Origin: Firmicutes bacterium UBA3906
GTDB taxonomy: Bacteria; Bacillota; Clostridia; Caldicoprobacterales; DTU083
Direction: 5' to 3'
Length of the DNA stretch: 7,344 nt
Assembly (NCBI GenBank): GCA_002391555.1
Contig: DGFG01000117.1
Coordinates: 466-7,809 of the forward strand
Positions 5,617-7,344 of the stretch are shown here, piece after piece (positions within the stretch are counted from its first letter, which is position 1; each line of letters opens with the position of its first letter). The notes below the pieces were generated by a model, which saw only the letters and a program-made list of their open reading frames with translations, made no database searches and was not told the DNA's origin. The position numbers and the translations under genes are program-made.

Positions 5617-7344
5617 TTAATATTTATGCAAATTACACCTATTTAGCTCTATTATTCTAGACTCTAGGGCTGCCAGGTCAAAGCAGATGATACCATCTAC
5701 TATGCTAATATTAGCCTTGCTTTCTAGATCAATAGCCTGCTTTGGCTGAAACCTGGCTAGGTCTAGCCTAGTAAAGGTAGGCTCAGAGCCCATGTTTACA
5801 GCTACAGCCAAGAACTTTTCCTTGTCATATCTAGCAAAGGCCAGACAGGACTTGTAGGAGTATAGGATTTCAAACTCACCCGTAACTAGGACCCTATTAT
5901 CCTTTCTAAGCTTTATCATCCTTTTATATAATGAAAGGATAGTCTCATCTAAAGCTTGCCAAGGAAAGGTCCTCCTATTAAAGGGGTCCTCATAGCCTTC
6001 CATACCCACCTCATCTCCATAATAAATACAGGGGACACCAGGCAGGGTCATGAGTAAAAGCAGGGCATTACCGAGCCGTTTTTTAGCTAGGTCTAGCTGG
6101 GCCCTATTGAGCCTAAATACTGCCTTTTCATCCTTGGTTAGGTCTTCAGGGAGTTGGCAGTTAGCTAAGAGTGTGATTATCCGGGCTACGTCATGACTAG
6201 ATAAAAAGTTCAGTAGGGAATAAAAGGCCTCCCTAGGGTAGTTTTCATATAGGGACATTAGCCTCATGGCAAAGCCTGCAGCATCTATCCTCTTGCAGGC
6301 AAAATCAATTATAGCCCCTCTTAGGGGATAATTCATAACAGAGTCAAGTTTTTCTCCTAAAAGGTATTCTCTGAGTTTGCCATAGCTTAGCTTGTTTGTG
6401 GCATCTTCCCAGACCTCGCCTATGATTACTGCCTCCGGCATTTTTTCCTTGACCGCCTTTCGCAGGGCCCTTAAAAACTCAGGAGGTAGCTCATCTGCAA
6501 CATCTAAACGCCAGCCAGAGCCACCATAGTCTAGCCATCTTTTTACTATTGCCTTATCCGAAGTCAGGATATAGTCCATAAAGGAGGGCTCTAGCTCCCT
6601 AGTATGGGGTAGGGTTTTAATCCCCCACCAGGCCTCATAGTCATCAGGATGATTTTTAAAGCTATACCAGCTATAGTAGGGCGAATCCTTTGACTGGTAG
6701 GCTCCAAGGCTAGGATAGGTCCCCTCCTTGTTAAAGTACCTGCTGTTTGAGCCAGTGTGGCTAAAGACTCCATCTAGTATAATACGGATACCACGGCCCT
6801 TGGCCTCCTGGCAGAGCCTTTTAAAGTCATCATTAGTGCCTAAAATTGGGTCGACCCTTTCATAGTCTCCTACATCGTACCTGTGGTTTGAAAAGGCCTC
6901 AAAGATGGGGTTTAGGTAGATAGCAGTTATTCCAAGCTCCTTTAGGTAGTCTAGCTTGTTTATAATGCCTACCAGGCTCCCACCGAAAAAGTCATTAGCC
7001 AGGTATTGTCCTCCAAATTGCTCTGCCTTGTAATAAGGAGTCTCCTCCCACTGTCTAGGGATTATACCCTGCCTATCTGTATTTTTTAGGCCATCCATGC
7101 CCTCCTTGGAAAAGCGGTCGGGAAAGATTTGATAGACTATTGCATCCTTGAACCAATCGGGAGTCTTAAAGTCCTTTTTGTAAACACTTATCTGGTAGGG
7201 AAGGGGATCCTTTTCATAGACCCTGCCTAGGCCACCTAGTCTTTTTTCATTGTTGCCGTAATAATAGGTCCTGCTATTGCTTTCAAGGACAAAGTAGTAC
7301 CAGACAAGGCCCACCCTATCGGGCATGGTGATTTGAGCCTGGTA
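5617..7344 (-). CDS. GH13 alpha-amylase / neopullulanase-like glycosidase (5' end outside window)
   Basis: The frame is open to the right edge; 575 residues plus the stop are visible. The ATG at 7326 is internal: six in-frame codons precede it, no ribosome binding site is seen, and the sequence there (GLVWYYF) belongs to the N-terminal beta-sandwich domain of such enzymes. Numbering from the first visible codon: the barrel begins near 67 (VYQIFPDRF). Conserved region I is DGVFSH (Asp191), region II GWRLD (Asp281, nucleophile), region III GEVWED (Glu310, acid/base) and region IV SSHD (Asp385). YYGDEVG and DPFNRR follow, then a C-terminal beta domain. It should hydrolyse alpha-1,4 (possibly also alpha-1,6) bonds of maltodextrin, glycogen or starch fragments. 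Cellular location cannot be judged without the N-terminus, though neopullulanase/cyclomaltodextrinase types are usually cytoplasmic. The kinase follows on the same strand after about 150 nt, and no clear terminator lies between them, so read-through is possible. The exact subfamily is uncertain. Confidence 0.93.
   Translation of the reverse strand, partial: YQAQITMPDRVGLVWYYFVLESNSRTYYYGNNEKRLGGLGRVYEKDPLPYQISVYKKDFKTPDWFKDAIVYQIFPDRFSKEGMDGLKNTDRQGIIPRQWEETPYYKAEQFGGQYLANDFFGGSLVGIINKLDYLKELGITAIYLNPIFEAFSNHRYDVGDYERVDPILGTNDDFKRLCQEAKGRGIRIILDGVFSHTGSNSRYFNKEGTYPSLGAYQSKDSPYYSWYSFKNHPDDYEAWWGIKTLPHTRELEPSFMDYILTSDKAIVKRWLDYGGSGWRLDVADELPPEFLRALRKAVKEKMPEAVIIGEVWEDATNKLSYGKLREYLLGEKLDSVMNYPLRGAIIDFACKRIDAAGFAMRLMSLYENYPREAFYSLLNFLSSHDVARIITLLANCQLPEDLTKDEKAVFRLNRAQLDLAKKRLGNALLLLMTLPGVPCIYYGDEVGMEGYEDPFNRRTFPWQALDETILSLYKRMIKLRKDNRVLVTGEFEILYSYKSCLAFARYDKEKFLAVAVNMGSEPTFTRLDLARFQPKQAIDLESKANISIVDGIICFDLAALESRIIELNRCNLHKY

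Noticed and set aside
5588..5618. T8 run next to the amylase stop as its terminator
   Set aside because: The run is on the plus strand, so the leftward amylase transcript would carry A's rather than U's, and no stable stem precedes it in that direction.

Overview
This window looks like chromosomal DNA from a Gram-positive, Clostridia-like member of the Firmicutes. The reasons are strong AGGAGG-type ribosome binding sites with GTG starts, heavy use of AGG (Arg), ATA (Ile) and CTA (Leu) codons, a clostridial-type cell-wall polysaccharide deacetylase, and a histidine kinase whose core and C-terminal tail resemble a family I associate with Clostridium. GC content is in the low to mid 40s percent by eye. 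The genus cannot be fixed from the sequence. I see no transposase, integrase, phage gene, CRISPR array, tRNA or rRNA.

The left half is read rightward. (1) The 3' part of an unrecognised gene (2-673). (2) A 185-nt gap with a plausible promoter and a hairpin just before the next ribosome binding site. (3) A membrane-anchored or secreted polysaccharide (probably peptidoglycan) deacetylase with a long acidic, proline-rich linker (859-2058). (4) A 284-nt gap with a candidate terminator followed by several inverted repeats. (5) A cytoplasmic sugar epimerase of the N-acylglucosamine 2-epimerase family, best matched to cellobiose 2-epimerase (2343-3557).

The right half is read leftward and converges on the epimerase. 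A GH13 alpha-amylase/neopullulanase-like enzyme is cut by the right edge (5617-7344). It is followed by a two-pass-membrane sensor histidine kinase with a dCache-type extracellular sensor (3671-5464) and no response regulator beside it. The kinase has its own extended -10 promoter in the 150-nt gap. It appears to end at an intrinsic terminator whose hairpin overlaps the epimerase stop codon and whose U-tract is the complement of the last epimerase codons.

The genes share a loose theme of carbohydrate and cell-envelope metabolism: maltodextrin hydrolysis, beta-disaccharide epimerisation and glycan deacetylation. They appear to be separate transcription units rather than one operon. I find no convincing new multi-gene system. 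The points most worth checking are the structured region before the epimerase, the orphan dCache kinase beside the amylase, the shared convergent 3' end, the uncharacterised first gene, and a marked excess of the tetranucleotide CTAG.
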